A stretch of DNA of 64,000 nucleotides from Saccopteryx bilineata (Eukaryota > Chordata > Mammalia > Chiroptera > Emballonuridae): positions 291,940,982 through 292,004,981 of the forward strand of contig NC_089490.1 of assembly GCF_036850765.1 (NCBI RefSeq), read 5' to 3'. A program made the position numbers and the translations under genes. A model generated the notes under the pieces. It saw nothing but the letters and a program-made list of their open reading frames with translations, made no database searches and was not told where the DNA came from. Positions 10,275 to 22,184 of the stretch are shown here, piece after piece. How positions within the stretch are numbered: the first letter of the stretch is position 1; every line of letters starts with the position of its first letter.

Positions 10275-11440
10275 AGCTACTTATCATAATATTTGAAGTG
10301 TATAATACTATTAACACATGCATATTTTCTATAAAAACATTTTATACATAGCACTTGAGGTATGTTTTGTAATGGTCATATTATATTTTATTCATATATC
10401 TAACTGGAAGAGCCACTGTAAGAAATATATTTATGTATATTACAAGTATGTATATACATATAAATTTGTTTTTCCATATTATTTTCCATAGGATAAAATA
10501 TTTTAACTGCAATTTTATCAAAGCTCATAAGGCTTTTGTGTCAAAATGTTATTGGAAATCAATTTGTGGTAGTTTGAACTTATTTGATATTTGTCTATTA
10601 TTTCTGTTAAAGTAAATATATATCAATTGTTATAAGGCACAATGATATAAAGTAACATTTTTTCTAAACTTTGTTACTTAGATTTGAGGTAATATCAACC
10701 TTTTGTACTTTTTTGCTAACAGAAAATCTATTTTATATTTAAGTGTAGTAACCTATTATGTATTAATTATAATATGGATACACACATATATACATAGACA
10801 TAAACATTTTATAAGCATATATCTACATATAATATTCTTTCATTCGTATATATATATGCATGTATTGGTTCTGCACACAAAACTTATATTTTATCTAAAT
10901 ATATTTTTCTATGCAAATGTTCTTTTATTTCTATATATTTGTTTCTACCTTTATTGAGTAATGGTTCTATTTGCACTTTTCACTTTTGTTTACATTTTAC
11001 AAATTTAAAGAAAATGAATTATATCATACAAGTTAGTAAACCTTAAGTTACTCATTTTTTATATAAGTATTTGAATCATAAATTATAAACATTTCTTATT
11101 TATTTGACATTTTCTTCTTGGTAAACTTATAGATCACATCTATGCTTTTGAACAAATATTTGAAGTTTATTTTTCTAACATAAACCATACCTACTTTCTT
11201 TTTTTCCATTAAAAGTTATTCTTTTTTTTGATACACTAAAAGCCTCCTTCAAACCCTCTTTGCCTTTTTAATTCTTAGATGACTTAAATGACAGTTCATT
11301 GTTCTTTTCTGTCAAACATAGAACATGTTTGGTCAATTCTTAAATAATTATTTTTCAAAAATTGTATATGTAAAGTCCATGTCAGATACAAATGACAAAA
11401 TCCTGAAAATAAGTGGAGTCTGACTGCTCAAAAACTTTTA
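10275..11440. other. very AT-rich unassigned sequence
   Basis: AT content is very high, with scattered atatat runs. Nothing was recognised on either strand. Confidence 0.5.
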
Positions 11441-11449
11441 ACTTGGTTT

Positions 11450-11770
11450 GATAGCATGCTCTTCCTCCTGCCGTCCTGAAGGTCATGCTGATTTTATTGA
11501 TCTGGTTTGCTAGTCTCCCCCCACCCCCATCCACTTTACTTTTCTGTTAAAGGCAATTGTGCTGAGGAAGAGGCAGTCTTCGCTGACAGCTCTCACTCTG
11601 TGTCACTCCTGGAGATCTTTAGTTCTCTGTGGTGTTTTGTGATTTAGGTTGCTAATGAGCTGTCTTCAGACTGATTGTCAGTTCATAATACTATGCTGAC
11701 TCAGCAAAACCATCTTTAATCTCCTTATGCGTGCACTTGTAAAGAATGGTGTTCAGTTCTCTGGAGTTTC
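11450..11770. other. GC-richer unique block, candidate conserved non-coding element
   Basis: This block is markedly less AT-rich than its surroundings. It contains no repeat I recognise and does not occur elsewhere in the window. It holds a perfect T-MARE palindrome at 11694-11706. It has no open frame of note. Conservation is a hypothesis only. Confidence 0.35.
11694..11706. promoter_or_regulatory. Perfect T-MARE (Maf/NRF2/AP-1) palindrome
   Basis: TGCTGACTCAGCA is exactly the 13-bp TPA-type Maf recognition element, with an AP-1 core (TGACTCA) inside. It has an AT-rich 5' flank, which large Maf proteins favour. The match is direct; occupancy and function are unknown. Confidence 0.45.
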
Positions 11771-11844
11771 TTAATTACTAATATTTAAAGGACTTGTGAT
11801 AATGCCCTTGGCCTATTGGCCTAGAAAGTTTCCTTGCACAAACT

Positions 11845-11891
11845 AAAAAAAAAAAAAAAAAAGAAAAAGAAAGAGAGAGAGAGAAAAAAAG
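11845..11891 (+). repeat. A-rich / (GA)n low-complexity tract
   Basis: An A18 run is followed by aaagaaagagagagagag-type sequence. It may be the tail of a decayed SINE, but no body was recognised. Confidence 0.7.
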
Positions 11892-12745
11892 ACCTATTAA
11901 TCTATTATGGCCTTTTGAATATCTTGTTGCCCTTCTGTACATGAATATGTTAAAATAAATTATTAATATCAATCTTACACTGCACTTCTCTAAAGTTTTG
12001 TAGTAAAGAAAAAGCAGTTTACTACCTGTCTTCATGTGATACTCAAGGAATGAGTTGCTAATATCCCACATAGAATATAGCTTTACAAAAATGAGGTGTT
12101 ATAAAAATAATTCATACATAAGAAATCCAATTGCAAAGCTATTCATTAAAATTTTTTCTATTTTAAAATGTAAGAACTTACTAAAACTGTCTTAAACAAT
12201 GAAGGGAGTTTTTGAATGAAAAACTGCCAAGTCTGTGTTAGGGACATATCTTTCTGGTTTTCTTGACTCTATCTTATCCTTTCTAGCGTGATGACTTCCA
12301 GCACAGCAGCTGATCCAGGTCTCACACATCACACATTCCTTTTGTCTGATTGCACATCATGTAACATGCTCATCTCTACACTACTCATTCCAAGGAGAAA
12401 GAATGCATGGGTTGGGATTAGTGTTAACTGTCTAGGATATGGATTTAATTTGTTTAAAATACACAGGTTCTAATCTGAAGCAGAAGTGTTGGAGAATGGA
12501 TGGTGGAATAGCAAAAACAAATATCCAGCTTTGGCTTCCTACATTCAGTAGGAAGTAAGATGGGGCACTCCTCAGCCTTTCCTCACTGTATCCCCCTCGC
12601 TCTGCAACTCATTCTCCCATCTTCTTTATGTAAATCTCCCTTTACTGGGATAAAAATATTTTACATGACTATACCATCTGAGTGACAGATGTATAAGTAC
12701 AGGCTCTTAGTCTCATGGGGCTTTTATGGATTTTTTTAGTATCTA
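11892..12745. other. unassigned sequence
   Basis: No recognisable gene, RNA or repeat. Confidence 0.5.
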
Positions 12746-13250
12746 TGATGGCTAATTTTATAAATTAAATATGATGTGTTGATTTTATGTATCAGCTAGA
12801 CTGGGACAAAGGATGTCCATATATCTTAGTAAGCATTATTTCTGGGTGTGTCTATGAAAGTGTTTTGGGAAGAGATTAGCTTTTGAGCTGGGGCTGGGCA
12901 TCATACAATCTGTTGAGGACCTCAATAGCACAAGAAAGTGAAGAAAGTTCAAAGTCATTTTCTGCCTGACAGGTTGAGCATAGACATTGACTCTGTGCAC
13001 CTGGTTCTGAAGTCTTCAGACTCAAGCTGAAATCTAAACCATTGGCTTTGGCTTTTGCACCTTTAACATATATCACCAGTTCTCCTGGGTCTCTTCTTTC
13101 CTAGCTTGTAAATTACTTTCCCTAATTATAACCCATATGAGTGTTACCTCTGCATGTGTACATATGTACACTGAACCACCAAGATATATATAGATATAGA
13201 TATAGATATAGATTATTAGTTTTGATTTTTAAGAGAATCCTTACTAATAC
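12746..13250 (+). mobile_element. Ancient ERVL/MaLR-type LTR (MLT2-like)
   Basis: It begins tgatggctaattttata and contains the agctagactgggac, ctgggtgtgtctatga and cttcagactcaagctg landmarks. It fades out near ccttactaatacca. This order fits an old LTR of the MLT2-like type as I remember it. It is heavily diverged and contains a (tagata)n expansion at 13183-13212. Confidence 0.4.
13183..13212 (+). repeat. (TAGATA)n short tandem repeat
   Basis: About four to five hexamer units (tagatatagata), lying inside the old LTR-like sequence. Confidence 0.85.
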
Positions 13251-13477
13251 CAGGATATTTAAGTCTTTAAGGGTCTATATTTTTTTTGTTGTGTTTTTCT
13301 TGTTTGTTTCTGGTAACACAAATATGAAATACTTTACTTTCTTCTATGTTTGATGATCACTGCACATGAATTCATTTCTTCATTTTTTCATATTTATCCT
13401 ATGTACTTAAAGTGAAAACTTTAAGTTCTATGGAGAATTTACCTCTGCTTTTGACTGTAACCAAGAACACCATCAAG

Positions 13478-13748
13478 CAGAGGCGAATTTAACGGCGGGC
13501 CACCAGGTACATACCTGGGTCCTGACTTCTGAAGGGCCCCGCAAAACCCCAACTTTACACTTTTTTCTAATGATACCAAGTTTGGTTCATATGTGCAATT
13601 TTAACATTAATAGTATATAATATTTTTTATATATTTAAAAGTATGGTTAACATGTATTTTTATTTTCCCTCTCTCTCTCTCTTTTTTTTTAAGGGGCCCA
13701 ATATTTTCTTCTGCACCTGGGGCCTCAACCGACCTTAACCTGCTTCTG
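13478..13748 (+). mobile_element. hAT MITE with perfect TSD (family H2, copy 1)
   Basis: It starts cagaggcgaatttaac and ends cttaacctgcttctg, an imperfect terminal inverted repeat. A perfect 8-bp TSD, ccatcaag, lies at 13470-13477 and 13749-13756. The 271-bp element has no coding capacity. A second copy sits at 26469-26733 and shares the whole body, including taatgataccaagtttggtt. Confidence 0.9.
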
Positions 13749-13756
13749 CCATCAAG

Positions 13757-14449
13757 TCAAGAATTTCTTAGCTTCAATGAGTGACCTGGTTCAGTGAGTA
13801 CAGTGGATGAGGGAAAACAAAGAGAGAAGGAAAAAGAGAAAGAGAGAGAAAGAAAAAGAGAGAAGTAGAACCAGAGATTCAGGCTGAGAGATCTCACTTT
13901 ACTACTTGCTAGTTTTGTATCTTAAGTCACTGCTACTATTAATGTTCTATTAGTGTTTGCCCTTAGGGAGACTAGGCGCACATTCCCTTCTTCTTGAAGT
14001 TTGCCTGCTACTTGCCCCTCAGTGCTTTTAGTTCTAACTGCAACATTTTGCATTAGATGAAGAGACAATTCTTTGGTACTTCTCTACCACTTAGGTGAGC
14101 ATCATCACATCAAAGATGGTAGCTACTTAAAATTAGTTCCCCACATGATATTCATATGTGACCATTCCTTATATTTATCTCACCTTACTGTAATGATTGC
14201 AAAAAAGAACACTTCTATTATACTGCCAGAGATATCTAATTGTTAGAAGGCTTTGATCTGAAAGAATTTATTATAGTCATTTACGTATTGTATCAGCAAT
14301 CCATAAATTCACAGAGCACATATTGGATTTGCCAAATGACATTTAAATATAAAGGATATGATCTATAATAGTCATAAAATTTAAGCTTAGGTAGATTTAA
14401 TGAATTTTTTGCCTTATTGGCTCTTCATGGACTAGAAAACTATTGTCTT
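13757..14449. other. unassigned sequence with A/G-rich tract
   Basis: There is a gagaaag-type purine tract around 13815-13870. No gene or repeat is recognised in the remainder. Confidence 0.5.
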
Positions 14450-14454
14450 TTTCT

Positions 14455-15945
14455 TTTTATTGAATTTTTGGTGAGAATGATGAAAAAAACTATATAGTGT
14501 TCTGCCGCGGACCAGCGCAGCTCCAAATAACGGTGTGGAATTGAGGAAACACACTTTGTCAGAACAAAACCGATGGGACTGGGAGGACTCTTCAAACTGT
14601 CTGGCAGTATCTGAGTGCCTCATAGCGCCAGTTTGCTTTATTATATAGACCTATGCAAATCAAGGACCCTGATACAAAGTTGCACATCAAAGGCTAAGAC
14701 AGGAACTCTCCCAAGGCAAAAACAGGATACATTAGTGAAATTTACAAACATCTGAAACAAACAAAGAGTCAGAGGAAGGGCATGTATATTGCTTCCTGCA
14801 ACCCAAGAGAGCAAGTGGAGTGGGTGCAAATATTCAGCATCAAAGCCAAATATGGAGATGGAGGGGGGAGAACTTAGCCCCCTGCCAAGCCTCGAATCTA
14901 TAATGACTTTTTGCCATTAACGGTCCACAACAGCGTTCAAGTGTACAATTTTACAATACATAAATTATATATTGTATTGTGTATTCATCATCCAAAGTCA
15001 AATCTTCTTCCATGACCATTTATCCACTTTTTACCCTCTTATATCTCTCCTCAACCCCCTGGCCCTTTGGTAAGCCCCATACTATTGTCAATAATTTTTG
15101 TTTTTTTGCTTAATCCCTTATTCACTTAGCCTTGAAACCCTCTCACTTCTGACAGCCATCAGTCTGTTTTCTGTATGTATGAGTCTGTTTCTGTTTTATT
15201 TATTTTGTTCCATAGAGTCCACATATAAGTGAAATCATATGGTACTTGCCTTTCTCTAACTGGCTTATTTCATTCAGCACAGTGCTGTCCACATTCATCC
15301 ATGCAGTCACAAAAGGTAAGATTTCCTTCTCTTTTATGGCTGAGTAGTATTAAATGTACCACCACTGTTTTATTCACTCATCTACTGATGGACCTTTGGG
15401 ATGTATCCAAATCTTGGCTATTGTAAAATATACTGCAATGAATGTATAGGTGTATGTATTCTTTTGAATTACTGTTTTGGGTTTCTTTGGATATATTCAC
15501 AGAAGTGGAATCACTGGGTCCATTTTCAATTTTTTGAGGAAATTCCATATTGTTTTCTTCAATGTCTGTGCTAATCTACATTTGCATTAATAGTGCAGGA
15601 AGATTCCCTTTTCTCCACATCCTTACCAACAATTGCTTGTTGATTTATTTTTATACTCCTTCTGAAAGGTGTGAAGTGATACTTTGTTGTGGTTTTAATT
15701 TGCATTTTCCTGATGATTAGTGATATTGAGCAGCTTTTCATATGTCTCTTGGCCATCTGCATGTTGTCTTTGAAGAAGAGTCTATTTGGGTCCTTAGACA
15801 TTTTTTTTATATTAAATTGTTTGTATTTTAGTGTTGAGTTATATGTTCTTTATAATTCAGATATTAACCCCTTATCAGATGTATCACTGGTGACTGTGTT
15901 CTCCCATTCAGTGGGTTGTTCAAAAAGCTCTATTTGAATAAACAC
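14455..15945 (-). mobile_element. L1 fragment (ORF2 C-terminus + 3' UTR), minus strand, interrupted
   Basis: The 3' end lies near 14455 and the 5' truncation near 15945. The part 15571-15801 still encodes an ORF2 C-terminal stretch on the minus strand, with [11 protein letters not shown] and [10 protein letters not shown], plus many frameshifts and stops. The 3' UTR is split by a solo LTR at 14498-14932. It is a dead retrotransposon copy. Confidence 0.85.
14498..14932 (-). mobile_element. Solo LTR (endogenous retrovirus) inside an L1 3' end
   Basis: Read on the minus strand it starts TGTTGTGGACC and ends GGCAGAACA, giving short inverted TG...CA ends. A TATA/polyadenylation-like tatataataaa lies near 14634-14646. 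It interrupts the L1 3'-end signature between tatatag and gttcaagtgtac. No clear TSD is visible at either edge, which is unusual. It is unlike the D-family LTRs in the window. Lengths and ends suggest a class II-like ERV, but that is inference. Confidence 0.65.
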
Positions 15946-16114
15946 TAAACAGGTATGTAGCTTTGCTCTAACCCCTCCTTAATAATAATACATTGAAACC
16001 GAGTGCAATATAGATCACTAAACATGAAATTAAGTAAAATATTTAAAAGATTAGGGAATATTAAACTAAAATTTTTAGAAGCCTGATTCTACTTTAGGGT
16101 ACAAATAATTTTGT

Positions 16115-16276
16115 TTTATATTTATTTATTTATTATTTTGAGAGAAGCAGGTAGAGAGTGACAGGAACATTGAGCTATATAAAGATGCTCCTGTATGTGC
16201 CCTGGCTGGAGAATCACACTGGCAACTTCTGTGCTACAGGAGGATGCTCCAGCCAACAGAGTTATCTGGCCAGGAC
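16115..16276 (-). mobile_element. Old SINE, minus strand, first of a tandem pair
   Basis: A degenerate tail (ttatttatttattattttgagagaag on the plus strand) and the head landmark ttatctggccagg define a short tRNA-derived SINE. It is diverged and directly abuts a second SINE. Confidence 0.6.
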
Positions 16277-16462
16277 TATTTTTTTAGAGACAGAGAGAGG
16301 AAAGGTGAGAGAGGGGAGGGGTAAAGGAAGCATTCATTTGTTGTTCCACTCATTCGAGCATTTGTTGATTGCTTGCCATGTGTGCCCTTACTGGGGAACA
16401 AATCCAAAACCTTGTTGTTTCAAAACAAAGCTCTTAACCAATTGAGCTTAATCAGCCAGAGC
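16277..16462 (-). mobile_element. Old SINE, minus strand, second of a tandem pair
   Basis: It runs from atttttttagagacagagag to the head aatcagccagagcctg. It is the same general type as its neighbour and lies end to end with it. Either one SINE inserted into the tail of the other or a tandem duplication has diverged. Confidence 0.6.
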
Positions 16463-16920
16463 CTGTTTTTATTTTTTTAATAACATTTACCATGGCACAT
16501 ATAAATAACCTGCATTTTGAGTAAATATGACCAATTACTTTTTTTGCTTAATATCAATTTTATGTATTTTCAACAGTAAATAGTTTGAACAACACAGAAT
16601 TGTAATAAAAAGCAGGTTATAGCAAGTGGAAAACTGCCTACTTTCACAAAGAATATTTATAAGAACTTAAAAACATGGGTTTTAACTAATATCTCACTTG
16701 AATTGCTAGCCGTACTATTACAATTAGAGCTTGAATAGTATGTTTCCTATAATTACAATTCAAACAGTAGCCTAATAAGAACCAGAACCAAATAAAATAA
16801 TCATGAAATTAATTATTTGAAGAGCCAAAATTTTTATGAGGGAAAACTGTGACTTAAATTATTTTCCCTTTAATGTACTTTCTATAATTTTATTATATAT
16901 TGATAAAGTTTTTAAAAGCA
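16463..16920. other. unassigned AT-rich sequence
   Basis: Nothing recognisable. Confidence 0.5.
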
Positions 16921-16924
16921 AATT

Positions 16925-17262
16925 AATAGAAATAGAATCATAGATGCAGAACATAGACTGACACCTGTTAAACAAAAGGAGTTTTGGAGTACTGAGTGAA
17001 AAAGGTGAAGGGATTAAGCAAAACTTAATTCACTGACACAGACAACAGTATGGTGATGACCAGAAGGAAAGTGGGCTTCAGGGAGGTAGTCGAGTGTAAA
17101 AAGGGGATAAATGGTAATGGAAGGAGAATTGAAGTGGGATAGGAACACATAATACAATATACAGATGATTTATTATAGAATTGTACACTTGATTCTTTTA
17201 TAATTTTATTAATCAATGTCACCTCAATAAATTCAATAATAAAAAAATAATAAAAGATAAAT
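16925..17262 (+). mobile_element. L1 3' end fragment, plus strand
   Basis: It contains gtatggtgatgaccag, acaatatacagatgat, ttgtacacttgattc, ttttattaatcaatgtcacc and aataaattcaataat, which is the sense form of the 3' UTR seen in antisense at 6838-7180 and 32516-32850. The end is A-rich and lacks ORF2 coding sequence. Confidence 0.7.
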
Positions 17263-17661
17263 GATAAATTGTAAAAGCTGTCAAGTTTCTTCTGCATTTT
17301 CATGGACTCTAAAAATTGATAATGACCAATCTTATATCAGAAAATGTATATTATCTAGCAAATTAATCCCTTATTGAAAAAAAAATTAAAGTGCCTACTT
17401 TTTACAACATATACAATGCAGGAACTTTGATTAACAATATTAAACTAATTTATACTGCACATTGAAGACCACAGCTAGTGACGTGAGTGGGAGTTATGAA
17501 ACAAAGACAAGGTATATAGTGGTAAGCTTGCACGAATGGGTCAAGCATACAGGCAGGGATCTAGTCAGGTAGAAGAATGTAGAGGAGAGTCAAATTTATA
17601 CACAAAGGCTCAGATTTTTATTGTTGGTTATTTAATTTATATTTTAAAAAGTCACATAAAC
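17263..17661. other. unassigned sequence
   Basis: No gene or repeat recognised. Confidence 0.5.
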
Positions 17662-17868
17662 CTGACCTGCAGTGGCGCAGTGGGTGAATTGTTGACCTGG
17701 AGTGTTGAAGGTGCTGGTTGAATGCACCCGGCTTGTCATGTCAAGGCACATAGCAGTAACTAAGTTAATGCTTCCTGCTCCCCCCACCTGCATCTTCTCC
17801 TTTTTCTTTCTCTCCCCCTTCTTTCTCCTGTTCTCTCTAAAATCAATCAATAAAATATCTTTAAAAAA
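17662..17868 (+). mobile_element. SINE family C, diverged
   Basis: The head is cctgacctgcagtggcgcag, followed by the gtcaaggcacatag block, an expanded pyrimidine stretch and a tail with aatcaatcaataaaat. It carries several substitutions relative to the 47384 copy. No clear TSD. Confidence 0.75.
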
Positions 17869-18708
17869 AGAAGAAAATGTTCTCCATAGAAACACTCAGA
17901 CCTAATCATTAGTCCCAGGCTATAAAATAGGGTGCAATTATTTTTTCCTATTACAATTTCCTCATTATCTTGGTGTATATAGGACAGTGTTTCCTAAAAA
18001 AAGACAAGACTCTGAAGGTACTGCAGGTTGTTTTGATTGCAACAGAAACTTGGTTTTCAAAACCAATACCAGGCTGTCCAAATGTCTTCAGTGAGTAAAG
18101 TACATACACAAATGCTTTGATGATTAAAGCCAATATCTCTTATTGAAATCCCTTATTATTATGCACTCAAAGCCAGGAACAGTAAACTCATTAAATACAT
18201 AGAATTTTATTGAAAATTTAATACCAAGTTTATTGCAAATATGATAGTATAGGTGATGTGTAAATGTGTGATATACATATTAATAATTTTAAAATGTATT
18301 CTATTTTGTGGGGTTAACATGAGAAAATATACATGTGATACTGCAGTATCAAACTTTCTACTATAAACATATTTATTTTATTTTATAGAAACCTGATTAT
18401 TTGCTTGAGTACATTTTTATTCTGAAGTCTAAAAATCTTTTCCTATGGAGTATCTAATTAATTGAGATTTGGAAACCCCAATATTAAGATATTAACTCGT
18501 TAAAACAGATACATGACTGTAGTTATTTCAGGATAGTGGCTGATTAATTTGGAAATTTTCTGTCTTCACCAGACTCGGAGAGTTTTCCTGGCCCTAGAGA
18601 GACTTCTTTTGAAAGTATCATTTTGATGAAGAGTTAAAGTTTGCAAAGAAACTTCTCAACTAGATATTTCTCTCCATTTTTCCTCATATGCTAAAAACTT
18701 CAAAATAT
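17869..18708. other. unassigned AT-rich sequence
   Basis: Nothing recognisable beyond simple AT-rich composition. Confidence 0.5.
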
Positions 18709-18718
18709 TATCCATATA

Positions 18719-19035
18719 GCCTGACCAGGCAGTGGCACAGTGGATAGAGCATCAGATTGGGACACAGATGAAACCCAGGATCGAAATCCCAAGGTCGCTG
18801 GCTTCAGCTTGGGCTCATCTGGTTTGAGCAAAGCTCACCAGCTTGAGCCCAATGTCGCTGACTTGAGCAAGAGGTCACTCAGTTGGCTGTAGGACCCCAG
18901 TTAAGGCACATATGAGAAAGAAATCAATGAACAGCTAAGGTGCCGCAATGAGGAAATGGTGCTTCTCAACTCTCTCCCTTCCTGTCTGTGTGTGCCGATC
19001 TGTCCCTCTCTCTGTCTCTGTCACAAAAATATATA
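18719..19035 (+). mobile_element. SINE family B
   Basis: The head gcctgaccaggcagtggcac, the gcttgagc modules, the aggcacatatgagaaagaaa block and a gtctctgtcacaaaaa tail. A 10-bp TSD, tatccatata, is exact at 18709-18718 and 19045-19054, with an (at)n stretch between the tail and the right TSD. Confidence 0.87.
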
Positions 19036-19054
19036 TATTGTATATATCCATATA

Positions 19055-19909
19055 TTTCTATATAGTTTACTGTATTTTTTGTTTGTTTATTTTCAGTGAC
19101 TATTTCTATCCTAATTATGTACTGAGAGTCAGTGGTGTTATTTTTTAATTGCTCCTATTATCCTTTTTTGTTTCATTTTGTTTTCTTTTTGATTTTCCAA
19201 CATAGATTGAGCAATCCACATATGGGGCAGCTAAGATTTGGGGAGAGATATCATATCTGTGGAATACATTAAATAATATATATATCAAATAACTAGTTTT
19301 ATATTAAACAATGCTCTATATTGTTTAATCATATTTCATATACTTTTGTTTAAATCTTTCCCTTGTGGTGTTGACTTGCTCTTGAGCTCTCTCTCATTTG
19401 TTAATTGTTATATATTTAATTTCCATGTTTATTGCACAGTTTATAAGGTTAACATACCCAGAGAACTTTTTTTTTTTTTGCCACAAATAAGAAGAGAGGT
19501 ATTTTGTTCTCTTAATTACTTATACTCATATCTCTTCAAAGCCACTTTAATGATACAAAGTCCTTTCTTCTCTTGATTAAACTGACCCAAGTGCAGGTAC
19601 ACCAAGAAAGAAATTATGGCAACTCATAGGGGTTTTAATTGTTTTCTAGGATATATACATGTCCATGACTACTGGACTTGAGGTTGATGACACTTTCAAA
19701 AATTACTGGCACACCTAGCATATGAGATGTGTGATCTCTTCAGGAGAAGAGGAGGCCAAAAATTTAAAAGAATTTATTATTAGTAGACTTACCTCTCAGG
19801 ATGTGATTAATATGGAAATATGGTTGGTAATGCTTCATTTATCTCTTAATATTAGATAATTAATGAAGTAAAATGCAATGTATTAAAGACCATTCAACAT
19901 ACACTTGTT
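19055..19909. other. unassigned AT-rich sequence
   Basis: There is a T11 run near 19470. Nothing else recognised. Confidence 0.5.
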
Positions 19910-20095
19910 AATTTTTAATTTATTAATTTTTCAAGGGAGAGTGTATGTGTGTATGAGAGAGAGAAAGATTGATCCACCATTCTACTTATTTATTCTGTCA
20001 TTCGTTGATTCTTGTATGAGCTCTGACTGATGATTGAACCTGCAACCTCAGCATGTCAATGTGATACTCTAACAACTGAGCTACCAAACCAGCGC
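19910..20095 (-). mobile_element. Old tRNA-derived SINE, minus strand
   Basis: The plus strand shows the inverse order of an old SINE: an AT-rich tail, a gagagagagaaag tract, ctctgactgatgattgaacctgcaacc, then aactgagctaccaaaccagc. It is highly diverged. Confidence 0.6.
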
Positions 20096-21569
20096 CTCAA
20101 CGTATATTCTTGATCATTCAGAAATTATCTAAGATTTTACTAGTTTTGTTCAGAAGGGAAGAGCAATATCATTCCAGATTAAGGAGTAAATTGTGTCCTT
20201 GGAATTGTAACAAGGGACATTAAAATCTAAATTACATGGTGTTGTATGTCTGTTTAAATATGGCTGGTTATAATAAAATGCTACCTAGGCTATGCGACTA
20301 ATGAAAAACAAAAATATTTATTGAAAGAAATACTATATGCATTTAGAAATTAGGTTGAGATAATCAGAAGAATACTTAGAATATTAGATTGCAAAGCAAA
20401 TTTCTTCAAAGGAAGCATTGGAATGGGAATATAGCATTAAAAATTTTGAGATCCAAATATCCTGATTCTTTCTTGGTTAAAATAAGAAGAAACTAGAGTT
20501 TACCAATCTTTTTAGCATTTGATGGCAAAATTTTGGAGGTAATAGATTGTTTACACAATGCTCTGGATATAGTTAGTGTCAGACTATTATTATTCTTGGT
20601 TGCAAAAGTAAGGGAGAATGTAAGAGGATGATTACATAAGGGTAACTGCAAGTTAGATAATTTTCCTGAGTTAAATTAAATATGCTCTTTAATTGTGTTC
20701 AGGAAATTACATTTATGCTGTTTCCCGCCTTACACCTCCACAGGGGAAAATAGCTTTTATGTGATATTCTGCAATTAAGTACAAAAAAATTGTGGAAACC
20801 TTCCATGGAAAACAACTATTACCTGCAAGGGTAAAATTACTTTGGTGTTTATTTCCAAATTTTATGTACTTAGTGTTTTTGAAAGGATGCTTGTTAGAGA
20901 TAATTTAGTTGAAGCGAATATAGGACATCTCTGCTTTTGATGGATAATTTACTAAACATAAATTTAACACTGATTACTGTACCATGATAAAATTACATAT
21001 CATCTCTTTCTAACAGAAAACATTTAAACATTGGCCAACTATACGTGTGCCCTCAATTTAAAGCTTTTTATAACCTAAACATCCAGTATTATATTAAGAA
21101 ATATCTATTCTATAGTTGGTTTGCTAAATATAACTTATTCTGTGTCAATGAAGAATTTTTATCAAGTTAACATTTTTTTTATTTAACTGAGAAGATCATA
21201 TGCTTTATCTCCTTTCATTTGTTAGTGTGCTTAATTATATATGAAATATTTTTCTGTAAAATCTTTCTGATATTAATGGACATGTATTTAAAGAAATACT
21301 TGTATTATTTAATACTTTAACAATGTATATATGAAAGACTAAGTTAATAATTGGGATTAGCCTTCCCTATTTCTTTGCTGGACCACATAGTTTTCATGTC
21401 TAGCTTGGTGGCTATATCACATAAGTTTCATAGAAGATGTAGAATTCATGCTCCACTCTCCACACCATTTTCTATAAAAATATCTGTTTCTTGAATGATT
21501 GTTAGAACTGGCTATAAAATTGTTGGAGTTAGTGCAATTGGGTTTATTTTTAAATTGTTTATCAAGCCA
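20096..21569. other. unassigned AT-rich sequence
   Basis: A 1.5-kb AT-rich stretch with no recognisable gene, RNA gene or repeat. Confidence 0.5.
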
Positions 21570-21760
21570 TGTACAGTAGGTTGAATAGTGTATGCACAAA
21601 TATATGTCCAACTGAAACCTCAGAATATGTTCTTTTTTGGAAATAAGGTGGTTTTTCTTTTTCTTTTGCAGATGTAGGGTTAAAAAGAGGTTATATTGGA
21701 TCACCATTGGTCCTAATCCAATGTCATTGGTGTCTTTATAATGAGGATGACTTTATAAGC
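21570..21760 (+). mobile_element. MLT1-like LTR fragment, plus strand
   Basis: The landmarks acctcagaatatgttc, tttttggaaataagg, tttgcagatgtag and ttggtcctaatccaatg...ggtgtctttataatgagga appear in the order of the 5' half of an MLT1-type LTR. The rest of the element is missing. Confidence 0.6.
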
Positions 21761-22184
21761 ATTATTTGTATGAGATATAAGTTTATTAGATAACCTAAAT
21801 ATTATAATCAGTTCTTATAAATATTAAAATGAAATTCTATAGTAGTCAGAAAAGTAAGGTCGTTCAAGTTAATAAGAAATGTGTCTATACTTTTGATATA
21901 AAATTTTATCTTATAACAATACTGATTGTTTATACTGGTTAGCACTTAAGACACATGGTGTACATAAATTTTTTAAAATCAAAAGTGATACCAGTACATT
22001 TTATTGTCTCATTGATAAGATCTTACATGGAAGCTGTGTGAGAAATGTTAAGATTTATTAGCGGAGGAAAGGTAAATTCTCGTAGAGAAAGCAAGCTATT
22101 TCTACATAGATTCTTTTCCATCATATTTTCAAAGTGTGTCATAAAGCTACTTTAAATTTTGACATCTCTTTCAGACAGTTTATT
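21761..22184. other. unassigned AT-rich sequence
   Basis: Nothing recognisable. Confidence 0.5.
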
